Assembly (NCBI GenBank): GCA_948144175.1
Contig: CANXME010002337.1
Span: 1,596,001 to 1,660,000, forward strand
Direction: 5' to 3'
DNA: 64,000 nt
DNA from: Closterium sp. NIES-65
Lineage: Eukaryota; Streptophyta; Zygnematophyceae; Desmidiales; Closteriaceae
Of the stretch, positions 11,171-22,000 are shown in pieces. The notes beneath the pieces are model-generated. The model saw only the letters and a program-made list of their open reading frames with translations, made no database searches and was not told where the DNA came from. A program made the position numbers and the translations under genes. Position 1 is the first letter of the stretch, and every line of letters begins with the position of its first letter.

Positions 11171-12882
11171 TCAGGTGCTCCTCACCAGGCCCTTGAATCC
11201 GTATGTTCCAATAACAAACCACCCAACTAAAAGAGCTGAAAAGCCCAACCAAAAGACAACAAACATAAGTCCTGCCGAGTGGATCCCGAGAACCATAACT
11301 ATTACGAAAGGTGCAAACGCCCCAATCATTGCTCTGTTGCTGACCCATTTACCACGGACAAACAGAAGCGCAGCAAGCTCCACCACATTCCAATTCGCAC
11401 TTCCGTTGTATGCCATCCGATTGAGGCAGCAAGCCACAAACGAGTGACAATTCGAGGTGAAAATATTGTAGAATGCATGCTGATATGTGCGCACTGTTGC
11501 TGCCAAAGCCTGGTCCCAGCTCTGGGACGTGCCATAGTCAGCATGGAGAAAGGGTGTGCTGCAGATGTGCCCTGACAAGTTGGATGGCAGACATGCCTGG
11601 TAGGGGGGCATGCAGCCCAGACGGAAGGTGGGAAAAGATGCAATGCAGAGGGGAGGAGAGAAGGATGCAATAAAGAAGAAAGAAGGGGAAGGATGGGAAG
11701 GATGGAATGCAGAGGGAAGGAGGAGAAGGATACAATGCAGAGGAAAGGAAGGGAAAGATGGAATGGAACGCAGTGGGAGGGAGGGAGGGGAAGGATGCAA
11801 TGAACGGAATGAGGGGAGGGATGGAATGCAGATGGAAGGAGGGGAAGGATGCAATAAAGAGTACAGGAGGGGAAGGATGCAATAGAGGGATGCAAACTCC
11901 AACGAGAGGTGTTGAAGTATGGAATGCAAACGGAAGGAGGGGAGGATACAATGCAGAAGGGTAGAGGGGAAGGATGGAACGCAAAGGGAAGGAGGGGAAT
12001 TAAGGGACGTAGAGTGAAGGTGGAAAAGGATGAATGTAGAGGGAAGGAGGGTAAGACTTGAGCGCAGAGGGAAGGGAATGCAGAAGTGGGACTGGAAGGG
12101 AACGACGCCGGGCTTATGCGGTGGTCCAATCTGTGTGAAAATAGACAGAGTTCTGCATAGGCTTAAACAGGAGGTGATGCCAAGCTTGGCTGAAGTAGGA
12201 GGAGCGAGAACAGCTGAAGAGGGCAGTACAAGAGCCGAGTGAGGCTAGACTAGAGTGATGTGGGCCCAATCTTGCTTGTGAAACAAAGGCCCACACACTG
12301 AAGAGGCCCGAACGTGGGGAAGGCGGAAGGGGAAGGGAGTATTGGGGCTGGTAACGGGCGTGCGGACTCTAAACTCGGCCTAGCGGAAGAACAACGTACC
12401 TTAGCTGGGTCTAACTGGAGGTATCGCGACGCAGCTCCGAAGGCGAAATTGTCCACGCAGACGAAGTACGACCCTGCGAAGTCCAAAATGGTGCCGTCCT
12501 CCCGGCAAATCCCTAGGTGGCCGATGAACGGCACGAGCCACGCGATCACTGGCAGCGGCGTCCAGACCAGGCAGTAGGGAAATTTACCCGCGCTAGGGTT
12601 CACGGGAGGGAGATCGACTCGATTGACCAAGTAGCGATCGGCATGATCCGCATCTGGGTTTGGAATAGAGTTAATCACTGTAGACGTGTTGTTTTTCTTG
12701 CTGCTGAATCTATGGCTTTCGCCATCGCTGACACCGTTATGGTGATCAGGGTAGGCTTCTGGATGTTGGGAGTAAGTATCTGAATAGCTAATTGATAGCG
12801 CCGTGTGCTCGTTGGAGGTGTCAGGAGGGTTAGAAGGCAGCATGTCGTGGGTGCGGCTGGTGGCTTCCGTTGGTCCCTTCAT
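11171..12882 (-). CDS. RTE1: RTE1/TMEM222 family (DUF778) membrane protein, two exons
   Basis: Homologue of REVERSION-TO-ETHYLENE SENSITIVITY1, which in Arabidopsis acts at ER/Golgi membranes on the ethylene receptor ETR1. The animal homologue is TMEM222. Exon 1 (12400-12882) has a polar N terminus followed by the family block [39 protein letters not shown] and the end of the exon at YLQLDPAK. The donor GTACGT joins in phase to exon 2 (11171-11596), [10 protein letters not shown], then the hallmark [15 protein letters not shown], and two hydrophobic C-terminal segments ending [10 protein letters not shown] and stop. About 302 residues, slightly longer than plant RTE1 because of the N terminus. 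The intron (11597-12399) is filled by a purine-rich repeat. It looks functional. An ethylene-related role in this organism is inference. Confidence 0.9.
11610..12085. repeat. purine-rich minisatellite in RTE1-like intron
   Basis: Degenerate tandem repetition built from blocks such as GGAGGGGAAGGATGCAATGC on the plus strand, lying inside the intron. It creates spurious ORFs on both strands. Confidence 0.75.
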
Positions 12883-13758
12883 AATAATCCCACTCTGTGG
12901 CTGAAGCGAGCGGAACTGCTGGCAAATTCCTCTGGTCTGATTCTGGGAATCTGGTGTAACTACGCAGTAATGCCGCCGTGAAACAAGAAAGCTGAGGATT
13001 TATTTTGCGATGCGAGGTGCTCAGTTCTGCATGTGAGAGCGATCCCATAAACGCTGCCTCGATATTAGCCCCTCGCTGGTTTATTGTCTATGTGGAACTG
13101 AGTGCTTTCGACGAGGGTCTAGCGTAAACGCGCAAAACGTTTTTGCGAAGAAATGGTTGATGGAGCTCGACGGTGTAGCATGAATGAGGATGTGTAACTC
13201 TTGTAACGAATGTCGGTCATGGGGTCAATCAATTCCTCTGCCCTCAATATAACAGGAACTCGTTCCCACAAACTTCGCCCCCTCGTTTAAGTGACACTCG
13301 TACCCACTTGACATCCTGCCTTTGCCGAGCGAATCGCTTTTGTGTTGTGTCACGTGTGCTGCTGATTGGTGAATGGCTTGTGTGCGCTTGCTGCTTTCCT
13401 CAGGGCGTGTCGTAAAAGGTGCATTTTCTGCAGTCCTCGTCGATTCCTTAAGTTCCAAGACAGTGAAGAAAAGAGGCACTGTATCATCGTTACTCATCCA
13501 GCTCAACCGTTTTGAAACGTACTAAACTTATTACTGAGAGAAAGAATCAAGCCAAGCATCCTTGGTTGTTTGCTTTCCCTTTCACCTTCACACCCTCCCC
13601 AGTGGTTTGCTAAAGCAGATTAGGTGGCACCTTACCAATTCCCCATTTGTCCCAGATCCCTAACACTGGTGTTTGTTGTTTATAGGAGAAACATACGTAA
13701 TTCGGCGCTGATTGAGGCCTCACGAAATTAATTCATCGCTCCAGCTGGGAAATACAAA
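12883..13758. other. divergent promoter region, no gene seen
   Basis: Lies between the minus-strand RTE1-like start and the plus-strand METTL24-like A start, so it should hold both promoters. No coding region is supported. Confidence 0.4.
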
Positions 13759-16700
13759 ATGGGCGCCTTGCTCCCGAACGAGTCGCCGTCGCCGTCGCCG
13801 CGTCGCCACGAGTCGCAGAAGCGACGTGCGAATCCGTACATCGTCGCAGGCGCGTTGCTGGTCGTCGCATTCCTGGGCGTCCAGTACATCTCGTCGCGAT
13901 CATGCGACACGGAGCTGCAGCTTCAGCGACAGGCTCCAGACGACTCCCCGGGCCGGTTATCCGCGTTACAGCCGTACTACACTAAGGCGCAAAGCGCGCT
14001 CGATTCGGAGCTGTGCCGCGCGGAAGCGGCATACGCGGCGAATAAGGCGCGTCGCGTGGCGTCGTTTAACGGCCTCCTGCAGCCGGCCGTGCTGTCCGTT
14101 GCTGATATGCTGACTAAGGCCATCGCTCCCATGTACCCCTGCCCGCGCGAACAACGGCTTGGCGTGTGGGGAGAAGGCGGAAAGGTGAGAAAGGAGGGGT
14201 GGAAGAGGGGAATGGGAAAGGGTAAGGCACTGGGGACGGTGGAAGAGGAGTGGAAGGAAAATTGGGGTCGAGAGGGCGCAAGAGGGTGCGAGAGGGTGCG
14301 AGAGGGTGCGAGAGGGTGCGAGAGGGTGCGAGAGGGTGCGAGAGGGTGCGAGAGGGTGCGAGAGGGTGCGAGAGGGTGCGAGAGGGTGCGAGAGGGTGCG
14401 AGAGGGTGCGATAGGGTGCGATAGGGTTCGAGAGGGTGCGAGAGGGTTCGAGAGGGTTCGAGAGGGTGCGAGAGTGGGCAAAGGGGAAATGAAGTGGGAG
14501 AGGGATGGGAGGGTACTGGGTGGGGAGGAAGGGAATCAGCCGGCCGTGCTGTCCGTTCCTGATATTCTCACCTATTGCTCGCTCCCATGCCATTGAAGTA
14601 GTGTGTTGAGGCGTCTCAAAACACTACTTCATTCACGTGGCTGTCCGGTTCCTGCTATCTCTCCTCACTATGTCTATTGCTCCCATGCTCCCCTGCCCTC
14701 TATTTCCTCCCTCGCCGCCCACTATCTTTTGTCCCCTTCCCATTCCCAAGTCCCATCCCCCCCTCTTCCCATCCCTTCTTCCGATTCCCCCTTCCTTTCT
14801 GCTTTGTCTTCATGCACCCAATCCTACCTTCCCCACCCTCCACACTCTTGTTCTCCGAGGTGACTTTTGAGTCGACTCAAAAGTCCCCTTCCTTCCGGCA
14901 TTGTCTTCATGCACCCAATCCTACCTTTCCCTCCCTCCACACTCTTGTTCTCCGGCAGTTGGCACCCCACCCCTTTTCCTTCCTCATCCTCCCCACCTCA
15001 CCCCCTTCCCCCCCGCTCCTCCTCCCCACACTCTTGTTCTCCGGCAGTTGGCAACCCACCCCTTTCCCCTTCCTCATTCTCACCCCATCCTCCCCCCCTC
15101 TTCTCCCCCCCGCTCCTCCTCTCTCCCTCTTGTTCTACTGCAGTGGGTCTGCATGCTGCCAACTGCCTTCGAAAACAAACCTGTAGTCTACAGGTGCGTG
15201 CGTGGGGGTGGCGGCGAGGAGGTTTGGGGAGGGAGGGGTGTTGACGTGTCTGTGGGTGGGTGGTGAGTCAAGGAGGGAGAGTCAAGTAGGGAGGGTCGAG
15301 CGTGCCTCTTCCCCTGACCCAATCATGCTCTGCGGCAACTTTTGAGTCGACTCAGTCAAGGAGGGAGGGTCGAGCGTGTGTCTTTCCCCCAACAATCTTG
15401 CTCTGCGCCAATGGGTCTGCATGCTGCCACCTGCCTTTTAAACCAAGCCCTATTGTGTACAGGTGCGTGGGGGTGGGGGAAAAGATGGGTGTTTACGTGT
15501 ATGTGGGTGGGTGAGTGGGTAGGTGGGTGTTAGTTGGAAAAGAGGGGGTCGGGCATGAATTTCTCTCCCGACCGCCTTCCACTCCACCTCACCCCTTCCG
15601 CATCCACTCCTCCCCCTTTTTCCTCCTACACCTCCTCCCATTACGACCAAGCCAGTGTGGGCAGCAAGGAGAGCTACTCGTTCGAGAATGTGCCACATTC
15701 ATCCCCTTCCAACGCCCACAGCAAGGGCGCTGTACCCCTCACCTCACCTTCGACCCATTCATTCCCAAGAGGCGCAGCAACGCATGCTCACTCTCCCCCT
15801 CCTTCTGTTCCACCCCCCTTCCACCCCTTCCCCTTACATACAAGCCAGTGTGGGCAGCAAGGAGAGCTACTCGTTCGAGGAGGACATTGCCAAAGCCACA
15901 GGGGCCATACCGCTCACCTTCGACCCCTTCATTCCCCAAGACGCGCAGCAACGCATGCTCACCCTTCCCCTGCATTTTTTCCCACATACGCCCCTGTCCC
16001 ACCAAACAGTGTGGGCAGCAAGGAGAGCTACTCGTTTGAGGAGGACATCGCCAAAGCCACAGGGGCCGTACCGCTCACCTTCGACCCTTTCATCTCCCAA
16101 GAGGCGCAGCAACGCATGCTCGCCCTGCCCTTCCTCCGTTACTTCCCCGAAGGCCTTTCGGGCAGAGCAAAACTTTCCAAGAACAGAAAGATGTTTCCGA
16201 GCTACACCTTTTCGACTCTGCCCGAGGTGAGAAGAAAGCGGGTGAACTAATCTTTAAACGCATGCTTTATAGAGAGTGTTTTACATTTTTTTTTATTTGT
16301 TTTAACTGATACTCGTTCAAGTGGTGACAGCAAGCCTTTTCAGATGAGTGGTGATCAGAGGCGATAAGGGGTGATAGGTGGTGACAAGGGGTTATAAGGT
16401 GTGATACGGGATGATAAGGGATGATAACGGGTGATATGGGGTGATGAGGGGAGATGAGGGGACATAAGGGGCGATGAGGGGTGAAACGGGGTGATATGGG
16501 GTGACACAGGGTGGTACGTGGTCATGACTGGTGATGAGGGGCCTGGATTGAGCGAACAATAGGTGGGGGGAATGGTGGAATCAAGTTCCCCAACCAAACC
16601 CCATGTTTAAGTCCGCTTCTTTCGTCACCAACCCTTCTTCCCCTTTCCGACTTCCAGCTCATGGCCACTCACAGCAGCACACGTGGATGTGCTCAAGATA

Positions 16701-17980
16701 GACTGCGAGGGGGTTCACCCCCTTCCTACCCCTCTCTGTTCCTCACCCTTTTCTCTCTCTCTCCCCCACCCCTGGCTCATGGCCACTCACAGCACTGATT
16801 ACATGGAAGTGCTCAGGATAGACTGCGAGGGGTTCACCCCCTTGTTACCCCACTCTTTCCTCATTGCTCACCCCCTTCTCTTCCCCACCCCCGCAGCTCA
16901 TGGCCATGCACAACACAGACTACATGGATGTGCTCGAGATAGACTGCGAGGGGTGCGAGATCGAGATGATCCGAGACCCAACCTTTCCTCCTTTGGCACT
17001 CCTTTCCCATCCACCCCCCTTTCAGCTCATGGCCACGCACAACACGGACTACATGGATGTGCTCAAGATAGACTGCGAGGGGTGCGAGATCGAGATGATC
17101 CAAGACCTCGAGCAGGCCATGGGTGGCGATTCCAGGGCCGGGCTTGTGCGGTTCGGAGGGAAGCTTCCATTCGGCCAGCTGCTGGTGGAGTTTCACAAGT
17201 GAGTTCCTTTTATCAACAATTTAGTTGTGTCCATGAGTGTTTTTTTTTTTTTTCCTTCTTCCTCCACCAATTTTGAGGTGCCTAATTTTTTTTTTTTTAA
17301 AAAGAGGCGCCTAAAAAATCCTCAATAAGTGGCGTGGCACTTGAAAGATGAGGCCCCCGAGGAAGGTGGCTGCTGTGCTGCTGTACCCCCCCCCCAAACC
17401 ACGCTCCCACTTCCACAATTAAAAAAAAAAACAAAAACCGTACCCTCTCGCTCATCTTCCTCTTCTTTTCCTCCTGATTTCTCGTTCCTTCTATCCATCC
17501 TGCCCCCGCTAAACAGGATCCATGTCCTTAAGTCACACTACTCATCTACGCAATTGAAAATCCCAGATACTATTTTTTCCACATCGAAATCGTGTCCTCA
17601 CTCACTCTTCCCTTCTCCCTTCTCTTTTCCATCTCCGTTTTTTCCCCTTCCCCTCTACCCCTCCTGGCCAATACAGGATCCATGTTCCCAAAGTCACGCT
17701 GCCTCTCATATACGCAATCGAGAACCTCGGATACCGTATTTTCCATGTGGAAATGAATCCACTCTGTTCCAAGTGTATGGAGGTGAGCTTTATACACGAG
17801 AGCCTGGTGCAACCTTCTAGCGAGGATGCCTGCTACGTAGAGGATGGCAACGGGAGTAGCACCACCAGCAGCAGTGGCGGGGGCGACAGTGGTGGCAGTG
17901 GCAGCAGTGACAGCAGCAACAGCATGGGCAACAATGAGAAGCCAGAAACAAAAGACCAGCAGGAGCAGCAGCAGCAGTAG
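13759..17980 (+). CDS. METTL24-like (Methyltransf_22/FkbM-type) type II membrane protein A, five exons
   Basis: Exons 13759-14184, 15144-15193, 16010-16226, 17026-17198 and 17677-17980 join in phase to about 389 residues. The N terminus is cytosolic-type and polar, then one anchor (residues about 30-45, YIVAGALLVVAFLGVQYI) predicts a type II Golgi/ER protein. Exon 2 encodes WVCMLPTAFENKPVVY. Exon 3 begins SVGSKESYSFEEDIAKATG and includes LTFDPF. Exon 4 has MDVLKIDCEGCEIEMIQD, the FkbM/METTL24-like core, and ends LPFGQLLVEFHK. Exon 5 has ENLGYRIFHVEMNPLC and a Ser/Gly/Gln-rich tail. A methyltransferase role is inferred from family resemblance; the substrate is unknown. The introns contain decayed tandem copies of each adjacent exon end, and three of them carry palindrome-joined repeats. 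The paralogue at 30073-36089 shares exon 2 length (50 nt) and phase. Confidence 0.75.
14275..14478. repeat. 10-bp minisatellite (GAGGGTGCGA)n
   Basis: About twenty near-identical decamers in intron 1 of METTL24-like A. They create long spurious ORFs on both strands. Confidence 0.95.
14535..14700 (+). repeat. two copies of exon 1 3' end joined by a 36-bp palindrome
   Basis: The exon 1 3' segment starting GCCGTGCTGTCCGTTGCTGA (about 14088) reappears at 14538-14591 and again at 14637-14688 with decay. Between the two copies lies an imperfect palindrome (14594-14631, GAAGTAGTGT...ACACTACTTC around TTGAGGCGTCTCAA). This is the direct repeat-palindrome-direct repeat arrangement. Confidence 0.8.
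14789..14954 (+). repeat. direct repeats flanking palindrome GACTTTTGAGTCGACTCAAAAGTC core
   Basis: A 69-bp segment (14789-14857, containing GTCTTCATGCACCCAATCC) is repeated at 14886-14954. A perfect 24-bp palindrome (14862-14885) with core TTTTGAGTCGACTCAAAA lies between them. Part of the right-hand repeat (ACTCTTGTTCTCCGGCAGTT) occurs again near 15028. Confidence 0.9.
15266..15409 (+). repeat. direct repeats flanking a partial GAGTCGACTC palindrome
   Basis: Copies beginning GTCAAGGAGGGA at 15267-15336 and 15355-15409 flank ACTTTTGAGTCGACTCA (15339-15354). Only the inner 12 bp remain palindromic, and the right arm is replaced by the start of the second repeat. Confidence 0.75.
15416..15464 (+). 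pseudogene. decayed copy of METTL24-like A exon 2
   Basis: Repeats exon 2 (15144-15193): GGGTCTGCATGCTGCCACCT and TACAG before GTGCGTGGGGG. It has one extra base and a TAA in the exon frame, so it cannot replace the real exon. Confidence 0.75.
15650..15975 (+). repeat. two 5'-partial copies of METTL24-like A exon 3
   Basis: The acceptor plus TGTGGGCAGCAAGGAGAGCT occurs at about 15655 and 15850, before the complete exon at 16010. The first copy diverges after about 35 bp; the second runs to CAACGCATGCTCACCC. Neither has the exon's 3' end. Confidence 0.9.
16352..16545. repeat. 10-bp minisatellite (GGTGATAAGG-like)
   Basis: Degenerate decamers such as GGTGATGAGG and GGTGATATGG in intron 3 of METTL24-like A. 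Confidence 0.85.
16650..16985 (+). repeat. three 5'-partial copies of METTL24-like A exon 4
   Basis: CTCATGGCCACTCACAGCA followed by GTGCTCAAGATAGACTGCGA occurs at about 16661, 16778 and 16899, with increasing similarity toward the real exon at 17026. Each keeps an acceptor-side polypyrimidine stretch and lacks the exon's end. Confidence 0.9.
17515..17605 (+). pseudogene. frameshifted 5'-partial copy of METTL24-like A exon 5
   Basis: ACAGGATCCATGTCCTTAAG mirrors the exon 5 acceptor and start (17671-17690). It continues with recognisable but frameshifted sequence to about 17605. Confidence 0.8.
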
Positions 17981-18095
17981 CAGCAGCAGCCTAAAATTCA
18001 GCAGGAGCAGGAGCAGGAGCAGCAGCAGCAGCAGGAGCAGGAGCAGCAGCAGCAGCAGCAGCCTGAAATTCAGCAGCAGCAGCAGTAGAAAAAAA
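17955..18095. repeat. CAG/GAG trinucleotide-rich tract
   Basis: Runs of CAGCAGCAG and CAGGAG begin inside the Gln-rich C terminus of METTL24-like A and continue past its TAG stop at 17980. Confidence 0.9.
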
Positions 18096-18629
18096 TCGGG
18101 CAAGAACTGCAGTCGCAGCAAGAGCAGCAGGGAGGGGAGTGAGGAAGGGTTGCTTAGAAATACCATAAGCAGGATTAGTTCGAAGCCACTTCCAAGATTT
18201 GCTTTCCATCCTTCTCCAAGCATCCACCTATCTGCTCGTGTTGTGTGTACTGGTCACTGCAGCAATAGAGTGGTATCCGGTCTAAACATGTATGCCTAAT
18301 AAGCAAAAAACAAGTAGCACCTAGCAAAAGCTTGGGATGTGGAGAATTGTTGGTTGGCTAAGACTATCCTAAACCCTATGCATCACTACAAGCGTACATG
18401 CAGGTGGTACTATATGAACATGCTTCTACACACCAAAAATAGCATTTCATGCAATAAGCATACGCTCACAAGACCAAACCCAAAATGGCACTGACTGGAT
18501 TGATTCAACCTGAGACAGGTTGTACTGCTAGGAGTATACACCCACCCTCCTAGCCTCGCTGACATGAACACAACTGGCTTACATCATACAAACAGCTATG
18601 GTACCAGCTTTGACACTGCAAGTGCTGCT

Positions 18630-18960
18630 TGTGCTCTATAGAGCACAGTTTTCGTTATGGAAATTTTGTCGGTTGAGTTGGTAGGCTTCTTTTCTGCCCA
18701 TTAGGCCACTCACAGCCTTCTGAGCGACCTGCTTCGAGCCACCTGCTTTGCAACTTCTTTTAACTGCTTTCTCTTCGTAACACAGCAGCCACATCATCCC
18801 CTCATCCTCCCGGATCCCCCCCCCACATCCCTCATTTCCCCTCCTCAAAAGAACAGCACTGCAACGGATCTGCCATCTCTGGAGTTGGCGTGTTTCTCTG
18901 CTGCCCACTTGGCCATGGCTTTCTGAGCCACCTGCTTCGCCAGCAGCGATCAACCCTTTC
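18630..18960 (-). repeat. two decayed copies of PP2C final exon, plus an 18-bp palindrome
   Basis: At about 18845-18945 the minus strand reads KQVAQKAMAKWAAEKHANSR, then DGRSVAVLFF and stop: a copy of exon 6 in which the metal-site DDIS is changed to DGRS. A second, more divergent copy (about 18650-18760) has KQVAQKAV and a different C terminus. A perfect palindrome TGTGCTCTATAGAGCACA lies at 18630-18647. Both copies lie downstream of the real stop. Confidence 0.75.
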
Positions 18961-19011
18961 CTCCACTCCGCCCCATCCCCCACCCCTCCATTCCCCACCC
19001 CAATTTCTCCT

Positions 19012-22000
19012 TTAAAAGAACAGCACTGCTACAGAAATATCGTCTCTGGAGTTGGCGTGTTTCTCCGCAGCCCACTTGGCCACGGCTTTCTGAGCCACCT
19101 GCTTCGCTGCTTTGCTCTTGGGCCATGTGTTTGCCACTATCTCCACCACCTCTGCATTCGACAGCACGTCCCACACCTGGGGGGTGGGGTGGAGAGGGGT
19201 GGAAGGAGGTTGTGTGAGATTGTTCTGGATTGAGGGGGGTTGTGAGTGGTTAGCACATCATCCCAGGAGCCATGTGCTGCTCTGCTCTTGCGCCATGTGT
19301 TTGCCACTACCTCCACCACCTCTGCATTCGACAGCACATCCCACACCTGTCAAGGGGGATTAGAGAGAGGCTATGGGGAGTGGAGGGCGGTTGCTTGCGG
19401 TTGGCAAGCGCATCACGCACACTTGCAACTGGATCCCATCACTATCGGAGCAGAACGGAGGGCTTAAAGCGACGGTGCAAATTTGCCACCCGAAACCCAA
19501 AACCCTGCCGAACTGTTACTGCGGATGAAAAGTGTCCGCACGAAATCCTGGTTTTAGCCAGCCAACACTTTCGCGCTGGCAAGCCTGGTACAAACAAAAA
19601 CTTCTGAAACTGACCCCGCCAAAAGTGCACCGTCGCTTTAAGCGATCCGACCGAAGCCATGACCGCGAATTAATCATTGGGGCCAATGCTGCGCACGGTA
19701 ACATCAGACCTGCAGATGAGCCCATGTGACTAGGCGATGCCCAAAAGGGACTTGCCACAGGATTCTGATAAGGACATACAGCTTGATCATACAAGGGCAA
19801 GCAAGACGAATAGAGCACTCACCCCATCCAAAGCCATGACCACAAACTGATCCTTGGGGTCTATGTTGCGCAGGGTGACATGCAGATGAGCCCATGCGAT
19901 CTGCTCTGGGACATGCACCCTACCAGAACAGAATGAACAACAGACAAAACCACTCACCCCGTCCAAAGCCATCAAAACGAACTGGTTGTTGGGGTCTATG
20001 CAGCGCACTGTCACATCTGTTCTAGAAGTGAGCATCAAAACGAGGAGTACACACCGTCTAAGATGATGGAATGTAGCGATGGCTGAAGCTCAGGTTCCGA
20101 TCTTCCGGCCTAAGTCGGCGGAAATGGAAGATGGCTTTGAAGCTTACGAGGAGCGGATCGAGGGCGAGTCGTGGGATCACGGTGTCTGTGTGTTCGAGCC
20201 TCCCTGCAGTTAGCAGCCCAAATTTCGCGGGTACAAGGGCGTGAACGACTTGGTCATCGCCACGCCTATCGAACAGCGCGTGACGGGTAGCCGCAGCGTA
20301 TTCGACATCTCTCGCATCCCAACTGACTCTCTAACGGTCAAGAGCTTTCTGGCGAAAGAGGACTGCGGGAAGCACCATGGGACGACGATGACGGGAAAAT
20401 CTGCTCTTATTGCAATGCTTGTATCGTTGAGGACGCTTGCATTGCAGCTGCTGGTGCTGGTGTTGCCGCGGCGCAGCATGCTAGTCTTGGGAATGGCGGT
20501 GCTATGCCATCGGACGGAAGCAGCAGCGGAGAGCCGCGTAGGTCGGAGCGTGGCAGGGGGCAGCGGTCGCAAGTGTGCAGGGAGGTGAGGCTGAGCGACT
20601 CGACGACGGTGACATCCAGCCGGCAGATGAGCCCGTGCGATCTGAGCTCAAAGTCGCCAAAGGCATGCGCCACTGCCAGCCCTGGTGAGCAGAATGAACA
20701 GACCACCCACTCACCCCATTTGAATTCATGACCACAAACTGGTCGTTGGGGTCTATGCTGCGCACAGTAACATCCGGCCGGCAGATGAGCCCGTGCGATA
20801 TTCTGTGCAGGGGCTTCTATCCTAGTTCGGACTTACAACATGTTCCTACAAAAGTGGAAAAGGACAAATGCACCCACCCCATCTGATGCCATGACCACGA
20901 ACTGGTCGTTGGGGTCTATGCTGCAAACAGTCACATCGGGCCGGCAGATGAGCCAGTGGGACTTGCATCCTAACAGGCCGCCCACCCACTCACCCCGTCC
21001 GAACCCATGACAACAAACTGGTCATTGGGATCTATGCTGCGCACGGTCACATCGGGCCGGCAAATGAGTCCGTGCGATTTGAGCTCAAAGTCCCCAAAGG
21101 CGCGCGCCACTGCCAACAGATGAGCCGTGGGGCTTGCTCCTTGCATCATAAAAGGCCGCCCAACCACCCACTCACCCCATCCAATGCCATGACCACGAAC
21201 TGGTCGTTGGGGTCTAGAGTGCGCACAGTCACGTCGGGCCGGACGATGAGCCCGTGCAATTTGTTGTGCTACTGGACTTCTATCCTACGGGGGAATCGCC
21301 ACTGGATGCTAGTCTGGACTTACAGCCTGATTCGATAAAAAGCAGAGCACAGCGGATGGACCACTCACCCCGTCAGAACCCATGACCACAAACTGGTTGT
21401 TCGGGTCTAGAGTGCGAACAGTAACGTCCGGCCGGCCGATGAGCCAGTGGGAACTGAACGAAACAGGAATTGGTATTTGGTGCACAGCAGAGCAGACGAG
21501 AGCACTCACCCCGTCCGAGCCCATCACCACAAACTGGTCTTTGGAGTCTATGCTGCGCAGGGTGACATGCAGATGAGCCTGTGCGATCTGCTCTGGGACA
21601 TGCACCCTACCAGAACAGAATGAACAACAGACAAAACCACTCACCCCGTCCGAAGCCATCACAACGAACTGGTCGTTGGAGTCTATGCTGCGCACGGTCA
21701 CATCGGGGCGGAGATGAGCCCATGGGATTCGCTGACTTGCTGTTTGAAACTTGCCCTTGAGATCCCATCTGAATGGAAGAGAGCACTCACCCCGTCCGAA
21801 GCCATCACAACGAACTGGTCGTTGGGGTCTATGCTGCGCACAGTAACGTCCGGGCGGGCATCAGATGAGCACGTGAGATCTGAGCTCAAAGTCGCCGGGC
21901 CACTGCCAACAGATAGGCCCCTGGGACTTGCTCCTTGCATCCTAAAAGGCCGCCCACCCACTCACCCCATCCGCACCCATGACCACAAACTGGTCGTTGG

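Noticed and set aside
11326-12129. 267-residue ORF rich in Phe/Ser/Pro/His
   Set aside because: Out-of-frame reading of RTE1-like exon 2 plus the purine-rich intron satellite.
13225-13506. 93-residue minus-strand ORF upstream of the RTE1-like gene
   Set aside because: No recognisable similarity and no supporting signal. It lies in the divergent promoter region.
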